Shown here: piece by piece, positions 5,224 to 5,391 of the stretch
Position numbering within the stretch: position 1 is the first letter of the stretch
How the letters are laid out: each line of letters opens with the position of its first letter
Assembly: GCA_023417745.1 (NCBI GenBank)
Contig: JAEZEM010000046.1
Span: 1-5,391 of the forward strand
Reading direction: 5' to 3'
Origin: Pseudomonadota bacterium
GTDB lineage: Bacteria; Desulfobacterota; Desulfovibrionia; Desulfovibrionales; Desulfovibrionaceae
DNA length: 5,391 nucleotides
Notes under the pieces: model-generated
Told to the model about the DNA's origin: nothing
Database searches by the model: none
The model's input: only the letters and a program-made list of their open reading frames with translations
Translations under genes and position numbers: made by a program

Positions 5224-5391
5224 CCGAAAAAATCCTGCAACAGCACTGCGACGAGCAGATTACGGGTCCCGGGCAGATCGTCCGTTGCCGGCTTTCCCTG
5301 GTCCTGGCCAACGACATCACCGCGCCCCTGGCCATCAAGTCCTTTAAAAAGATGGGCGCGGCCGGCGTTTTCGACAAGGACAAGGTCACCA
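5208..5391 (+). CDS. leuC: 3-isopropylmalate dehydratase large subunit (5' part, cut by window edge)
   Basis: The 5' 61 codons of a gene leaving the right edge. The protein starts MPATLAEKILQQHC and continues with PGQIVRCRLSLVLANDIT, then APLAIKSFKKMGA and GVFDKDKV. This is the N-terminus of the homoaconitase/LeuC group of prokaryotic type (LAEKIL near the start, NDITAPLAI, and VFD.DKV before the expected DHF motif). With LeuD it isomerises 2- to 3-isopropylmalate using a [4Fe-4S] cluster; the cluster cysteines lie beyond the window. The ATG at 5208 is preceded by a strong Shine-Dalgarno and overlaps the leuA stop (5221-5223) in another frame, so translation is probably coupled. leuD would be expected next. 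Homoaconitase or a citramalate-pathway isomerase are alternatives, made less likely by the adjacent leuA. Confidence 0.9.
   Translation, partial: MPATLAEKILQQHCDEQITGPGQIVRCRLSLVLANDITAPLAIKSFKKMGAAGVFDKDKVT

Noticed and set aside
1..5391. tRNA or rRNA genes, CRISPR arrays, transposases or phage genes
   Set aside because: No cloverleaf, regularly spaced repeats, or integrase/transposase motifs were seen; nearly all of the window is accounted for by the listed genes.

Overview
The window is GC-rich, with strong G/C preference at third codon positions. The gene order psd - pssA - leuA - leuC and the family types (short Psd, Bacillus-type PssA, homoaconitase-like LeuC) suggest a Desulfovibrio-type sulfate reducer (Desulfovibrionaceae, perhaps Solidesulfovibrio-like). 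That assignment comes from recalled synteny and composition; no search was run.

Layout. Two minus-strand genes fill the left 1.2 kb: a DUF523-DUF1722 fusion (253-1212), and 14 bp after it the 5' part of a secreted serine-hydrolase/beta-lactamase-family gene (238 down to the left edge). A 271-bp divergent intergenic region (1213-1483) carries a compact element of two perfect back-to-back hairpins (1291-1311 and 1321-1345), which looks like a dispersed repeat, and a small UUCG-loop hairpin (1435-1448).

From 1484 onward everything is on the plus strand. A HAD-superfamily hydrolase gene ends exactly where psd begins, and pssA follows 33 bp later. PssA (CDP-diacylglycerol + serine to phosphatidylserine) and Psd (phosphatidylserine to phosphatidylethanolamine) are consecutive steps of PE synthesis, so 1484-3559 is probably one operon in which the HAD protein's substrate is unknown. 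A 122-bp gap with several inverted repeats then leads to leuA (2-isopropylmalate synthase, complete). leuA overlaps the start of leuC (isopropylmalate dehydratase large subunit, cut by the right edge) by 16 bp. These are the first two dedicated steps of leucine synthesis.

Most of the window is ordinary metabolism and I see no clear new system. The points worth a second look are the double-hairpin element, the structured leader before leuA (alternative pairing with the Shine-Dalgarno and a weak leader-peptide candidate), the cysteine pattern of the DUF523 domain, and the tight HAD-psd junction.
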